Origin: Micromonospora coriariae
GTDB taxonomy: Bacteria > Actinomycetota > Actinomycetes > Mycobacteriales > Micromonosporaceae
NCBI RefSeq assembly: GCF_900091455.1
Contig: NZ_LT607412.1
Location: forward strand, 3,596,001 to 3,660,000
Direction: 5' to 3'
Length of the DNA: 64,000 bases
The notes beneath the pieces were generated by a model. The model saw nothing but the letters and a program-made list of their open reading frames with translations. It was not told where the DNA came from and made no database searches. Below are positions 16,072 to 24,629 of this stretch, in pieces; the first letter of the stretch is position 1; every line of letters begins with the position of its first letter. A program made the position numbers and the translations under genes.

Positions 16072-16254
16072 AACCGCACCCCCCAAGCGCCGTTGCCGGC
16101 TTGTGGCCAAATCGTCGCCATCCCGTGTCTTGTCGGTGCCCTCTAGTCTGTCGTCGCTCGGAAGGGGTGTCCACGCCCACACTTCCGTGTTCTATTGGCC
16201 TAGCGGACGGCGACGGTACCCAAACCGCCGATTGATCTGGCACCCTGGACGCCC

Positions 16255-16695
16255 GTGCGGACCGAACGGGCTAATGGTGGCGGGCAGGCTGAACGACGGG
16301 ACCTGAAGGTGATCGTGGGAGCGGCGATCATCCGGGATGGGCGGGTGCTCGCCTGTGCCCGTTCCGCCCCGCCCGAGGTGGCGGGGATGTGGGAGTTTCC
16401 GGGCGGAAAGGTCGAGCCGGGGGAGGCCGAGACCGACGCGCTGGTCCGCGAGTGTGCCGAGGAGTTGGCCGTACGCGTGGAGATCGGCGACCGGGTCGGC
16501 CGCGACGTGCGGATGGCGCACGGCCGCTCGGTGCTCAAGGTGTACGCCGCCCGGCTGCTGCACGACGATCAGCCGCAGGCGCTGGAGCACTCGGGGCTGC
16601 TCTGGCTCTCCGCCGACGAACTGGACTCGGTCACCTGGCTCCCCGCCGACGCCCCGATCGTCGCAGCCCTCCGCTCCCTCCTGACCACCTCCTGA
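16255..16695 (+). CDS. NUDIX hydrolase, MutT-type
   Basis: A 146-residue (deoxy)nucleoside triphosphate pyrophosphohydrolase. The NUDIX box GGKVEPGEAETDALV followed by RECAEELAV fits GX5EX7REUXEEXGU except that Ala replaces the late Gly. The WEFPGGK lead-in is typical of MutT enzymes that clear 8-oxo-dGTP. GTG 16255 gives an N-terminal extension; GTG 16309, directly before VIVGAAIIRDG, would match a minimal MutT. It converges on sdhB across a repeat-filled 217-base gap. Confidence 0.88.
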   Translation: MRTERANGGGQAERRDLKVIVGAAIIRDGRVLACARSAPPEVAGMWEFPGGKVEPGEAETDALVRECAEELAVRVEIGDRVGRDVRMAHGRSVLKVYAARLLHDDQPQALEHSGLLWLSADELDSVTWLPADAPIVAALRSLLTTS

Positions 16696-16752
16696 CCCCC
16701 AACCCTCCCGGACCCTCCCGGACCCCCTCCGCCTCCCGCTGCCCCCCGCTGC

Positions 16753-16821
16753 CCCCGTTGATCATGAAGTTATTGCTGCGACACGCCGATCAGAGCGGCA
16801 ACAACTTCATGATCAACGGGG
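16753..16821 (+). repeat. 57-bp TGATCA palindrome, copy B (core 16759-16815)
   Basis: The core runs from TGATCA at 16759 to TGATCA ending at 16815, exactly 57 bp. With the flanking CCCCGT/ACGGGG the stem is 23 bp (16753-16775 against 16799-16821) with one mismatch. The loop has GCGACACGCCG at offset 20-30, as in copy A and in the same orientation. The flanks are C-rich on the left and G-rich on the right, extending the symmetry. It sits between convergent genes and may act as a bidirectional terminator. Confidence 0.9.
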
Positions 16822-16827
16822 TGGGAG

Positions 16828-16880
16828 GTTGGGGGGAGGGGGAGGGGGAGGGGGTGGGTATGGGGACGGGGGCCCCCGGC
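16828..16880 (+). other. G-run tract with quadruplex potential
   Basis: From 16828 the plus strand has successive runs of five or more G separated by single A bases, then GTGGG and GGGG runs. This fits the G3+N1-7 pattern for a G-quadruplex several times over. It is directly downstream of repeat copy B, in the shared 3' region of the NUDIX gene and sdhB. Confidence 0.6.
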
Positions 16881-16912
16881 GATGCCGGTAGCCCCCGTCC
16901 TGGTGGTCGTGC

Positions 16913-17980
16913 TCAGTGCTTGTCGTCCTGCTCCGGGTGGGCGAAGTTGAGGTGCTCCGGAGGCAGCGGGAAGGTCACGTCGTCACCGAACGGCGACGGC
17001 GCGGCGGCCCGGTCGAAGGTGAGCTCGGTCAGCGGCAGCCGGCCCCGGTCGTCGACCGCTGGCGCGGTCGGGTGTGGCACCTCCCGGTGCCAGTTGACGC
17101 CGCTCTGCGCCTGCGCCTCGGCCTGCGGGTCGTGGGAACCACCCGCGTGCGAGTGAGTGCCGCCCCGGCTCGTACCCGGCGGCGTCGCCGAGCCCTGACG
17201 GGCGGTGGTCACGCTGGTCTGGGGCGTCTCGCCCCGACGGAAGATCTTGCTACCAAGCCACACAAGGGGATCGTACCTGCGGTCGACGACCCGCTCCTTC
17301 ATGGGGATGATCCCGTTGTCAGTGATCTTGATGTGCTCGGGGCAGACCTCGGTGCAGCACTTGGTGATGTTGCAGAAACCGAGGCCCTGTTCGGCCTGCG
17401 CGTACTCCTTGCGGTCGGTCCGGGTGTCCAGCGGGTGCATGTCCAGCTCGGCCGCCCGGATGAAGTACCGGGGTCCGGAGAACGCCTGCTTGTTCTCCTC
17501 GTGGTCGCGGACCACGTGGCAGACGGTCTGGCACAGGAAGCACTCGATGCACTTGCGGAACTCCTGCGAGCGCTCCACGTCGACCTGCTGCATCCGGTAG
17601 TCGCCCGGGGCCACGTCGGCCGGCGGGGCGAACGCCGGCGTCTCCCGAGCCTTCTCGTAGTTGAACGAGACGTCGGTGACCAGGTCCCGGATCACCGGGA
17701 AGGTACGCAGCGGGGTGACGGTGACCGTCTCGTCCTCCGTGAAGGTGGACATCCGGGTCATGCAGCCCAGCTTCGGCATGCCGTTGATCTCCATGGAGCA
17801 GGAGCCGCACTTGCCGGCCTTGCAGTTCCACCGACAGGCCAGGTCCGGCGCGTCGGTGGCCTGGAGACGGTGGATGATATCGAGGACGACCTCGCCCTCG
17901 TTCACCTCGACCGTGTAATCCTGCAGGTCGCCACCGTTCTCATCGCCCCGCCAGATGCGGAACTGCCTCTTGGTTCCCAT
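16913..17980 (-). CDS. sdhB: succinate dehydrogenase iron-sulfur subunit with long C-terminal tail
   Basis: 355 residues. The 2Fe-2S site is Cys53, Cys58, Cys61 and Cys73. The 4Fe-4S site is in CIECFLCQTVC (Cys144, 147, 150, with Cys154). The 3Fe-4S site lies in CNITKCCTEVCPEH. It passes electrons from SdhA flavin to the membrane quinone site. The catalytic core ends near residue 245. The last 110 residues are His/Gly/Pro/Thr-rich and likely disordered, whereas Rv0247c of Mycobacterium tuberculosis is about 248 residues in all. The start overlaps the sdhA stop by one base (TGATG). The tail has no known function. Confidence 0.95.
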   Translation of the reverse strand: MGTKRQFRIWRGDENGGDLQDYTVEVNEGEVVLDIIHRLQATDAPDLACRWNCKAGKCGSCSMEINGMPKLGCMTRMSTFTEDETVTVTPLRTFPVIRDLVTDVSFNYEKARETPAFAPPADVAPGDYRMQQVDVERSQEFRKCIECFLCQTVCHVVRDHEENKQAFSGPRYFIRAAELDMHPLDTRTDRKEYAQAEQGLGFCNITKCCTEVCPEHIKITDNGIIPMKERVVDRRYDPLVWLGSKIFRRGETPQTSVTTARQGSATPPGTSRGGTHSHAGGSHDPQAEAQAQSGVNWHREVPHPTAPAVDDRGRLPLTELTFDRAAAPSPFGDDVTFPLPPEHLNFAHPEQDDKH

Positions 17981-19896
17981 CAGTTGCCCGCCTCCTCAGC
18001 GAGGGCGTCGAACTCCGCGAGCTCCTCGTCGGTCAGGTACTTGGCCAGCTCCGCCCGGTCGAAGAGGCCGATCAGCTCGGCCCGCATCTTGGGCAGCGGT
18101 TTGCGGGTCAACCGCACGGTGTCCCCGTCCAGCGCGCAGACCAGGTTGACCTGCCGCCACTTGGGCTCCATCGCCGGGTAGTCCTCCCGGGTGTGCCCGC
18201 CGCGCGACTCCTGCCGCTCCAGCGCCGCCTTGGCGGTGCACTCCGAGACGACAAGCATGTTGCGCAGGTCCAGTGCCAGGTGCCAGCCGGGGTTGTAGCG
18301 CCGGCCACCGGCCGCGCTCACCTTCGCCACGCGCTCGCGCAGCTCGGCCAGCCGGCCCAGAGCGTCGGCCAGTTCGCCCTCCCGGCGGATGATCCCCACC
18401 AGATCCCCCATCACCGCCTGGAGATCCTGCTGGAGCGTGTACGGGCTCTCGCCGGTGTCCCGCTGCAGCGGGGCCAGCGCGGTCTCCACCGCGGCCTCGA
18501 CCGCGTCGACGGCCACCTTCGGTCGCGCCGGCAGCCCGTCGGCGTAGCTGGCCGCGTGCCCACCCGCGCGCTTGCCGAAGACCAGCAGGTCGGACAGGGA
18601 GTTGCCGCCCAGCCGGTTGGAGCCGTGCATGCCGCCGGAGACCTCACCGGCGGCGAAGAGCCCGCGTACGTGACCGAAGGCGGCACCGGAGTCCGGGTCC
18701 ACCTCGACGCCACCCATCACGTAGTGGCAGGTCGGCCCGACCTCCATCGGCTCGGCGGTGATGTCGACGTCGGCCAGCTCCTTGAACTGGTGGTACATCG
18801 AGGGCAGCCGCCGGCGGATCTCGTCGGCCGAGCGCCGGCTGGCGATGTCCAGGAAGACGCCACCGGCGGGGGAGCCCCGGCCGGCCTTGACCTCGCTGTT
18901 GATCGCTCGGGCCACCTCGTCGCGGGGCAGCAGCTCCGGCGGACGCCTGTTGTTGTCCGGGTCGGTGTACCAGCGGTCCGCCTCCTCCTCGGTCTCCGCG
19001 TACTGCTTGCGGAAGACGTCGGGGACGTAGTCGAACATGAACCGCTTGCCGTCGGAGTTCTTCAGCACGCCGCCGTCGCCGCGTACGGATTCGGTGACCA
19101 GGATGCCCTTCACCGAGGGCGGCCAGACCATGCCGGTCGGGTGGAACTGGAGGAACTCCATGTTGATCAGAGTCGCCCCGGCGCGCAGCGCCAGCGCGTG
19201 CCCGTCCCCGGTGTACTCCCAGGAGTTCGAGGTGACCTTGTAGGAGCGCCCGACGCCGCCGGTCGCCAGCACCACGGCCGGCGCCTCGAAGAGGATGAAC
19301 TCCCCGGACTCCCGGTAGTAGCCGAACGCGCCGGCCACCCGGTCACCGTCGAGCAGCAGCTCGGTGATGGTCGTCTCGGAGAACACCCTGATCCGGGCGT
19401 CGTACGAGCCGAACTCCCGGAGGTCCTCCTGCTGGAGCGAGACGATCTTCTGCTGGAGGGTGCGGATCAGCTCCAGGCCGGTCCGGTCGCCGACGTGCGC
19501 CAGCCGGGGGTACTCGTGGCCGCCGAAGTTCCGCTGCGAGATCTTGCCGTCCTTGGTGCGGTCGAAGAGCGCACCGTACGTCTCCAGCTCCCAGATCCGC
19601 TGCGGCGACTCCTTCGCGTGCAGCTCAGCCATCCGGAAGTTGTTCAGGAACTTGCCGCCGCGCATGGTGTCGCGGAAGTGCACCTGCCAGCTGTCCCGGC
19701 TGTTCACGTTCCCCATCGCGGCCGCCGCGCCGCCCTCGGCCATCACCGTGTGCGCCTTGCCGAAGAGCGACTTGGAGATGATCGCGGTCTTCTTGCCGGC
19801 GAGCCGGGCCTCGATCGCCGCACGCAGACCGGCGCCGCCGGCCCCGATGACGACGACGTCGTAGTGGTGTCGTTCGATACGAGTGGTAGTGGTCAT
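17980..19896 (-). CDS. sdhA: succinate dehydrogenase flavoprotein subunit
   Basis: A 638-residue flavoprotein with the dinucleotide fold VVVIGAGGAGLRAAIEA near the N-terminus. FGKAHTVMAEGGAAAA is the segment usually holding the FAD-linked His. Substrate-binding motifs are FLQFHPTGM and HGSNRLGGNSLSDLLVFG. It oxidises succinate to fumarate at the cytoplasmic face. The size matches Rv0248c, the Sdh1 type of actinobacteria, rather than the E. coli type. It lies between sdhC and sdhB in one operon. CLCS-like thiols and other odd changes are not seen. Confidence 0.96.
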   Translation of the reverse strand: MTTTTRIERHHYDVVVIGAGGAGLRAAIEARLAGKKTAIISKSLFGKAHTVMAEGGAAAAMGNVNSRDSWQVHFRDTMRGGKFLNNFRMAELHAKESPQRIWELETYGALFDRTKDGKISQRNFGGHEYPRLAHVGDRTGLELIRTLQQKIVSLQQEDLREFGSYDARIRVFSETTITELLLDGDRVAGAFGYYRESGEFILFEAPAVVLATGGVGRSYKVTSNSWEYTGDGHALALRAGATLINMEFLQFHPTGMVWPPSVKGILVTESVRGDGGVLKNSDGKRFMFDYVPDVFRKQYAETEEEADRWYTDPDNNRRPPELLPRDEVARAINSEVKAGRGSPAGGVFLDIASRRSADEIRRRLPSMYHQFKELADVDITAEPMEVGPTCHYVMGGVEVDPDSGAAFGHVRGLFAAGEVSGGMHGSNRLGGNSLSDLLVFGKRAGGHAASYADGLPARPKVAVDAVEAAVETALAPLQRDTGESPYTLQQDLQAVMGDLVGIIRREGELADALGRLAELRERVAKVSAAGGRRYNPGWHLALDLRNMLVVSECTAKAALERQESRGGHTREDYPAMEPKWRQVNLVCALDGDTVRLTRKPLPKMRAELIGLFDRAELAKYLTDEELAEFDALAEEAGN

Positions 19897-19908
19897 GTCA
19901 GGGGCCCT

Positions 19909-20715
19909 TTAGTTGATGAACCGCAGGTCGGAGAACCAACCGGCCGCGAGCGCCATGATGTAGAAGTCGGCCAGCGCCAGGGTGCCGAGGGTGATCCAGG
20001 CGAGCTGCATGTGCCGGACGTTCAAGGCCGAGATGAACGTCCAGGCCTTGTACCGCACCGGATGCTTGGAGAAGTGCTTGAGCCGGCCGCCGATGATGTG
20101 CCGGCAGGAGTGGCAGGAGATGGTGTACGCCCACAGCATCACCACATTGACCAGCAGGATGATGTTGCCCAGCCCGAAGCCGAAGCCCTCCGGCGAGTGG
20201 AAGGCGAGGATCGCGTCCCAGGTGTTGATCAGCGAGATGATCACGGCGGCGTAGAAGAAGTAGCGGTGCAGGTTCTGACCGAGCAGCGGGAAGCGGGTCT
20301 CCCCGCCGTACTCCTTGTGCCCGTCCGGCACGGCGCAGGCCGGCGGCGACAGCCAGAACGACCGGTAGTACGCCTTGCGGTAGTAGTAGCAGGTGAGCCG
20401 GAACAACAGCAGGAACGGCAGCGTCAGCGCGGCGTCCGGGATGATCCACCACCCCGGCAGGAACCGGCCGAAGTGCGAGGCTCCCTCCACGCACCGCTCT
20501 GTCACGCACGGCGAGTAGAACGGGGTCAGGTAGTGGAAGTCGTCCACCCAGTACCACTTGTGCATGAAGACCCGGACCGTCGCGTACGCGACCCAGGCGC
20601 TCAGCCCGATCACGGTGATCAGCGGGGCGAACCACCACCGGTCGGTACGCAACGTCTTCGCCGCGATCGCGGCGCGCGCCCGCGCTCCCCGCGGCCTCGT
20701 TGCCGTTGATGTCAT
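19909..20715 (-). CDS. sdhC: succinate dehydrogenase membrane anchor, Sdh1 type
   Basis: A 268-residue polytopic protein like Rv0249c. Five hydrophobic segments can be placed: FAPLITVIGLSAWVAYATV, WIIPDAALTLPFLLLF, YFFYAAVIISLINTWD, GNIILLVNVVMLWAY and LAWITLGTLALADFYIM. Several His residues near helices (SCHSCRHIIGG, NLHRYFF) may ligate haem or shape the quinone site. A single subunit replaces the usual SdhC/SdhD pair. The gene leads the operon sdhC-sdhA-sdhB. Its start has GAGGAGACGACTCGA upstream. Confidence 0.92.
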   Translation of the reverse strand: MTSTATRPRGARARAAIAAKTLRTDRWWFAPLITVIGLSAWVAYATVRVFMHKWYWVDDFHYLTPFYSPCVTERCVEGASHFGRFLPGWWIIPDAALTLPFLLLFRLTCYYYRKAYYRSFWLSPPACAVPDGHKEYGGETRFPLLGQNLHRYFFYAAVIISLINTWDAILAFHSPEGFGFGLGNIILLVNVVMLWAYTISCHSCRHIIGGRLKHFSKHPVRYKAWTFISALNVRHMQLAWITLGTLALADFYIMALAAGWFSDLRFIN

Positions 20716-20977
20716 TCGAGTCGTCTCCTCGACGGGCCCGTACGGGCGGGCTGATCTTCTCCGGTCGGCACGCGGACCGGCGAACCCGCACCCGCTGCCA
20801 CGTCATGCGCACACCAACAACCACGCCGGATCGACCGGCGCAGCTAAGTGACACACGTTACGCCGATCTCTGCGAGCCGTCCGCGCAAGGGACCGTCCCG
20901 TGTGTCCGACCTGCGGAAAAGCCCTGGTACGCAGGTTAATGGCGCGGTGTTGAAAAGATCACTGTCGGCCCGCCCGC

Positions 20978-22390
20978 TCAGCCGGAGGCGCCCCCGGTGA
21001 AGTGCCAGGACGCCAGTCGCACCGGCGGCGCGGCCCACCAGGCACCGTCCACCCGGTCCGGTTGGCGTACCGGCCGCGCGCCCAACCCGAGCACCGCGCC
21101 CGGTCCGAGCGCCTGCGGGTACGACTCGGTGAACCGCAGATCGCGGACCGCCCGCGTGACCGTGCCGTCCTCGACCAGCCAGACGCCGTTGCGGGTCAAC
21201 CCGGTGACGACGAGGCTCTTCGGGTCGAGCACGCGGGTGTACCAGAGGTCGGTGACCAGCAGCCCTCGACGTACGCCGGCGACCAGCGCGGCGGTGTCCG
21301 AGTCGACGACGGCGCCGGCCGCCGCACCGGTGGTGCTCCGGCCCACCGGACTGGCCGGGCCGGCCGCCGCACCGGACAGGCGCAGGTTGCGGGCCATCGG
21401 CCCCCAGGTGGCACCGCCCGCGACCGCGTGCCCGGTGGACTCCGCGCCCGCCTCGACGGCGGTGCGCCGGTCGTGCGCCACCGCTCGGGTGGTGCCCCCC
21501 TCGACCAGGGTCAGCGCCCGCCGGCCGGTGCCCTCGGCGTCGAACGGCAGCCCCGACGCGCTCAGCGGGTCGTCCACCAGGGTCACCGTCCGGTCGAACT
21601 GGTCCGCCCCCGGCTCGGCGAAGGACTGCCGCTCGGCGTACCGCTTGCCGTTGAAGCCGTACCAGGAGAGGTTCTGCAGCAGATCCGCCACGGCGGCCGG
21701 CTCGAACACCACCTCGTAGTGCCCCGGCGGCAGCTCGATCGGGTCGGCCGCGGCCTGGGCCTTGGCAGCGGCACGCCCGCCCAGCTCGGCGCCGTCGATG
21801 TCGGACAGCCGGTCGGCGCAGTGCCGGGCCACCCCGTCCGCGCCGCCCTGGCGGGCGATGCCATCCATCGCCGCCTCCACCGAGCGACCCTGCGCGGTGT
21901 GCCCGGTCGAGTTGGCGTACGCCGACGAACGGTGTGCGGTGCGGCAGTAGCCCGCCGTGCTGAGACCTCCGGCGGCGGCCACGAACGCGCGGACCCGGTC
22001 GGCCCGCTGGTCCGGCTCGGCGTGCGCGGTGGCCTCGTCGACGGGCGGGGCGAGCGGCGCGGGCGTGGGCGGGGCCAGGCCCGGCCAACCCGGGTCGGGT
22101 GGGCAGAGCCGTGCCGCGGCCAGTGTGCGCTCGACCAGCGCGCGCAACCCGTTGGCGGTGACGACGCTGCCGCTGCCGGCGGCCGTCCGCCCGTCGACGT
22201 GCACCCGCAGCCGGATCCCGACGGTCGACTCGGCGACGTTCTGGTGGATGGCCGAGTTGGCGAACCGGGTAAGCGCCAGGTCGGCGCGGGTCACCACCGC
22301 CTCGGCCTGCGCGGCCGGGCCGCCGAGACGCCGGACCAGCTCGATGACCTGCCCGGCAAGCTCCAGTTCCGTCGGCCCATCCGCCCTCAT
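20978..22390 (-). CDS. pmbA: TldE/PmbA-type peptidase subunit
   Basis: A 470-residue protein of the U62 family, partner of TldD. It lacks the HExxxH metal motif, as expected for TldE. Conserved features include LPPGHYEVVFEPAAVADLLQ and the C-terminal LWYTRVLDPKSLVVTGLTRNGVWLVEDG. TldD/TldE form a ring-shaped protease that cleaves unfolded short peptides and is known to process microcin B17 and CcdA. The start ATG 22390 overlaps the tldD stop by ATGA. Since tldD carries an amber codon, this subunit may lack an active partner. Confidence 0.9.
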   Translation of the reverse strand: MRADGPTELELAGQVIELVRRLGGPAAQAEAVVTRADLALTRFANSAIHQNVAESTVGIRLRVHVDGRTAAGSGSVVTANGLRALVERTLAAARLCPPDPGWPGLAPPTPAPLAPPVDEATAHAEPDQRADRVRAFVAAAGGLSTAGYCRTAHRSSAYANSTGHTAQGRSVEAAMDGIARQGGADGVARHCADRLSDIDGAELGGRAAAKAQAAADPIELPPGHYEVVFEPAAVADLLQNLSWYGFNGKRYAERQSFAEPGADQFDRTVTLVDDPLSASGLPFDAEGTGRRALTLVEGGTTRAVAHDRRTAVEAGAESTGHAVAGGATWGPMARNLRLSGAAAGPASPVGRSTTGAAAGAVVDSDTAALVAGVRRGLLVTDLWYTRVLDPKSLVVTGLTRNGVWLVEDGTVTRAVRDLRFTESYPQALGPGAVLGLGARPVRQPDRVDGAWWAAPPVRLASWHFTGGASG

Positions 22391-23823
22391 GCCGACACCC
22401 CCACCCGGACGTTGCGGAAGCGAGCCGGCGCGGCCGGATGGCCGGTGTGCCCGGTCTGGCCGGGCTGGCCCTTGCCGCAGTTGGGCGTCCCCCAGGGCAC
22501 CGTCTCGCCGGAGAGCATGTCCATCGAGCGCCAGAAGAGCGGGCCGATCCCGGTGTAGGTGGGGTTGCGCAACATCCGCCCACGCCGGCCCTTCTTGATC
22601 TCCCAGCCGATCTCGCAGCCGAACTGGAAGTTGAGGCGCTTGTCGTCGATCGACCAGGATCGGTTCAGGTCCATCAGCACCCCGTCGTCAGTGGCCGCGA
22701 TGATCTCGTCCAGGGTGTGCGGGCCCAGTTCCAGGCCCACGTTGGTCATCCGCACCATCGGCAGCCGGGCCTACCCGTCGGCCCGTACGCTGCCGCCGTA
22801 GTCGAGGCTGGCCATGGCGGCCGAGTCCCGGCCGGCGAGCACGCCCACCCACCGCCCGTCGCGGACCGCGTCCCGCTTGACCGCCGGGGAGCCCTCGTCG
22901 TCGAAGCCGAAGCTGCCCAGCGCGCCGGGGATGGTCGGGTCGATGGTGACGTTCATCAGCTCGGAGCCGTAGCGCAGCGAGCCGAGCTGGGCCAGGTCCA
23001 ACCAGGACGTGCCGGCGAAGGCCGCCTCCCAGCCGAGGATCCGGTCCAGCTCGATGGCGTGCCCGACCGACTCGTGGATCTGCAGGGCCAGCTGCTCGCC
23101 GCCGAGGATCAGATCCGTCTCGCCGGCGGGGCACTGCGGTGCGGTGAGCAGCGCCCGGGACTCCTCGGCGATCTGCGCGGCGTGGGCGGCCAGGTCGAGC
23201 GACTCGACCAGCTCCCAACCGGTGGTGCCGTACTGCCCCCGGTAGCTGGGCCAGGAACGGCGCTGCGTCTCGCCGTCACCGATCGAGGTGGCCGAGATGC
23301 CGCCGCCGCACTCGCGGATCCGCTGGTCGATCCGGTGGCCCTCGCTGGAGACGAACCACTTCGCGGTGTCCCAGATCTGGTACAGCCCCTCGGCCAGGTC
23401 GGCGCCGTGCTCGGCCATCGTGCGGGTCGCGCCGACCAGCAGGTCGCCCTTGTCCGACAGGGGCACTCCGAGCGGATCGATCTGGCAGCCCGAGGCCCAG
23501 CTGGCGGTGACCGCCTCGACCGGCACCAGGTCGACCGGCGGGCCGGGCACCCGCGCGCTCGCGGTGGCGATCCGGGCCGCGCGCCGGCCGGCGTCACGGG
23601 CGGCGGCGTCCGAGAGATCGGGTACGGCGTGGAAGCCCCAGCTCGCCCCGACCAGCGCCCGGACGCCGATCCCGATGCTCTCGTCCTGGGTCAGCTCCTC
23701 CACGTCGCCGTTGCGCGCGGTCATCGACTCGTAGCGGCGGTGCATCACCCGCGCGTCGGCGTACCGGGCACCCGCGTCGAGGGCGGCCTGGACAGCGGCC
23801 GTGGCCGCGTCGAACTCGCTCAT
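22387..23823 (-). pseudogene. tldD: TldD metallopeptidase interrupted by an in-frame TAG
   Basis: The full reading frame would give 478 residues. The first 350 include the zinc motif HESVGHAIELDR; the reading then meets TAG at 22773-22771. The same frame continues at once with ARLPMVRMTNVGLELG and runs to the natural end at 22387. Homologues have an aromatic residue at the interrupted position (E. coli SYASMPMPRMTN), so a Tyr codon TAC changed to TAG by one substitution is the likely cause. This is either a true nonsense mutation or a base-call error. Re-initiation at ATG 22758 could still allow translation of the C-terminal part and the coupled pmbA. Confidence 0.88.
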
Positions 23824-23856
23824 GGGACCGACCCTAGGCCAGCCGACGGACAGCCG

Positions 23857-24405
23857 TCAGGGGAGCAGATCCTCCGGCCGGATGGTGGCCTTCACCGGCT
23901 CGGTGAGCACCAGCAGATCGCCCGGTCTGGTCACCGACTGCTCGGTGTAGTGGCCGCCGCGCCGCCGGTACAGATGCATTGTGCCGCTGTCCTGCTCCAC
24001 CAGGAGATACCACTCGATGCCGGCGGCGGCGTAGTAGTGCATCTTGAGCACCTTGTCGGTCGACGCGTTGCTCGGCGAGATGATCTCGCACACCAGCCGC
24101 ACGTCACCCGCCTCGACGTTGAGTTCGTCGAAATCGATCGGGCCAGTGATGACAAGGTCGGGAATCGGGATCCGTCCCGGCCTGAGTCGAACGTTCACCG
24201 CTTCCAGCACGTGCAGGCCGGCCTCGCGAACCGGGGCTCGTAGCACCGCGCGTAGTTCGCCGGAGATGTTCTGGTGTCGGGGGGTGGGGGCTGGGGTCAC
24301 GTGGAGGCTCCCGTCGAAGAGTTCGACGCGTTGCTGCGTCTCGCCGAGGGCGAGGTACTCCTCTTCGGTCCACGGGCCTTCGTGGTTGAACACCGCCGCG
24401 GTCAT
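23857..24405 (-). CDS. Uma2-family (DUF820) putative endonuclease
   Basis: A 182-residue PD-(D/E)xK-like protein. Typical blocks are WTEEEYLALGETQQRVELFDG, the acidic pair IPIPDLVITGPIDFDE and VCEIISPSNASTDKVLKMHYYAAAG. The putative catalytic triad is Asp...Glu-x-x of PDLV and EIIS. Uma2 proteins are abundant in actinobacteria and cyanobacteria and their biological job is unclear. ATG 24405 has GGAGGTGACG directly upstream, much better than the upstream GTG/ATG options that would add 30 residues. Confidence 0.85.
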   Translation of the reverse strand: MTAAVFNHEGPWTEEEYLALGETQQRVELFDGSLHVTPAPTPRHQNISGELRAVLRAPVREAGLHVLEAVNVRLRPGRIPIPDLVITGPIDFDELNVEAGDVRLVCEIISPSNASTDKVLKMHYYAAAGIEWYLLVEQDSGTMHLYRRRGGHYTEQSVTRPGDLLVLTEPVKATIRPEDLLP

Positions 24406-24575
24406 CGTCACCTCCACCTCGTGCCGGCGGGAATCCTTCCGGTGCTGCCGCCACCATGGTCGCACCCGCCGTGCGATCACGGCATGAACGGCCATGAATG
24501 GCGAGGTGAGGGGTGTTCAGGCCGATGCCGACTCGTTACGCTCGGGCCCGCTGACAGTGCCGACTTCGTAGCTTA

Positions 24576-24604
24576 TTTTCACCCTCGGGACTTTCCTGTA
24601 AGTT
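24576..24604 (+). promoter_or_regulatory. probable promoter of the opp operon
   Basis: TTTTCA (24576-24581) and TAAGTT (24599-24604) are separated by 17 bases in an AT-rich island that stands out in this GC-rich sequence. They resemble the main-sigma -35/-10 pair. The ribosome site GGGAGG and GTG start at 24630 follow within 26 bases, so the leader would be short. Confidence 0.45.
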
Positions 24605-24629
24605 CTCTTCGTCACTGAGGGAGGCGGCC

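Noticed and set aside
18193..20709. Open frame of 838 codons antisense to sdhA and sdhC
   Set aside because: sdhA and sdhC have complete motifs; the antisense product is low-complexity.
22771..22773. Stop-codon recoding (for example pyrrolysine) at the tldD TAG
   Set aside because: No recoding genes or signals are visible, and homologues have a plain aromatic residue there; a point mutation is simpler.
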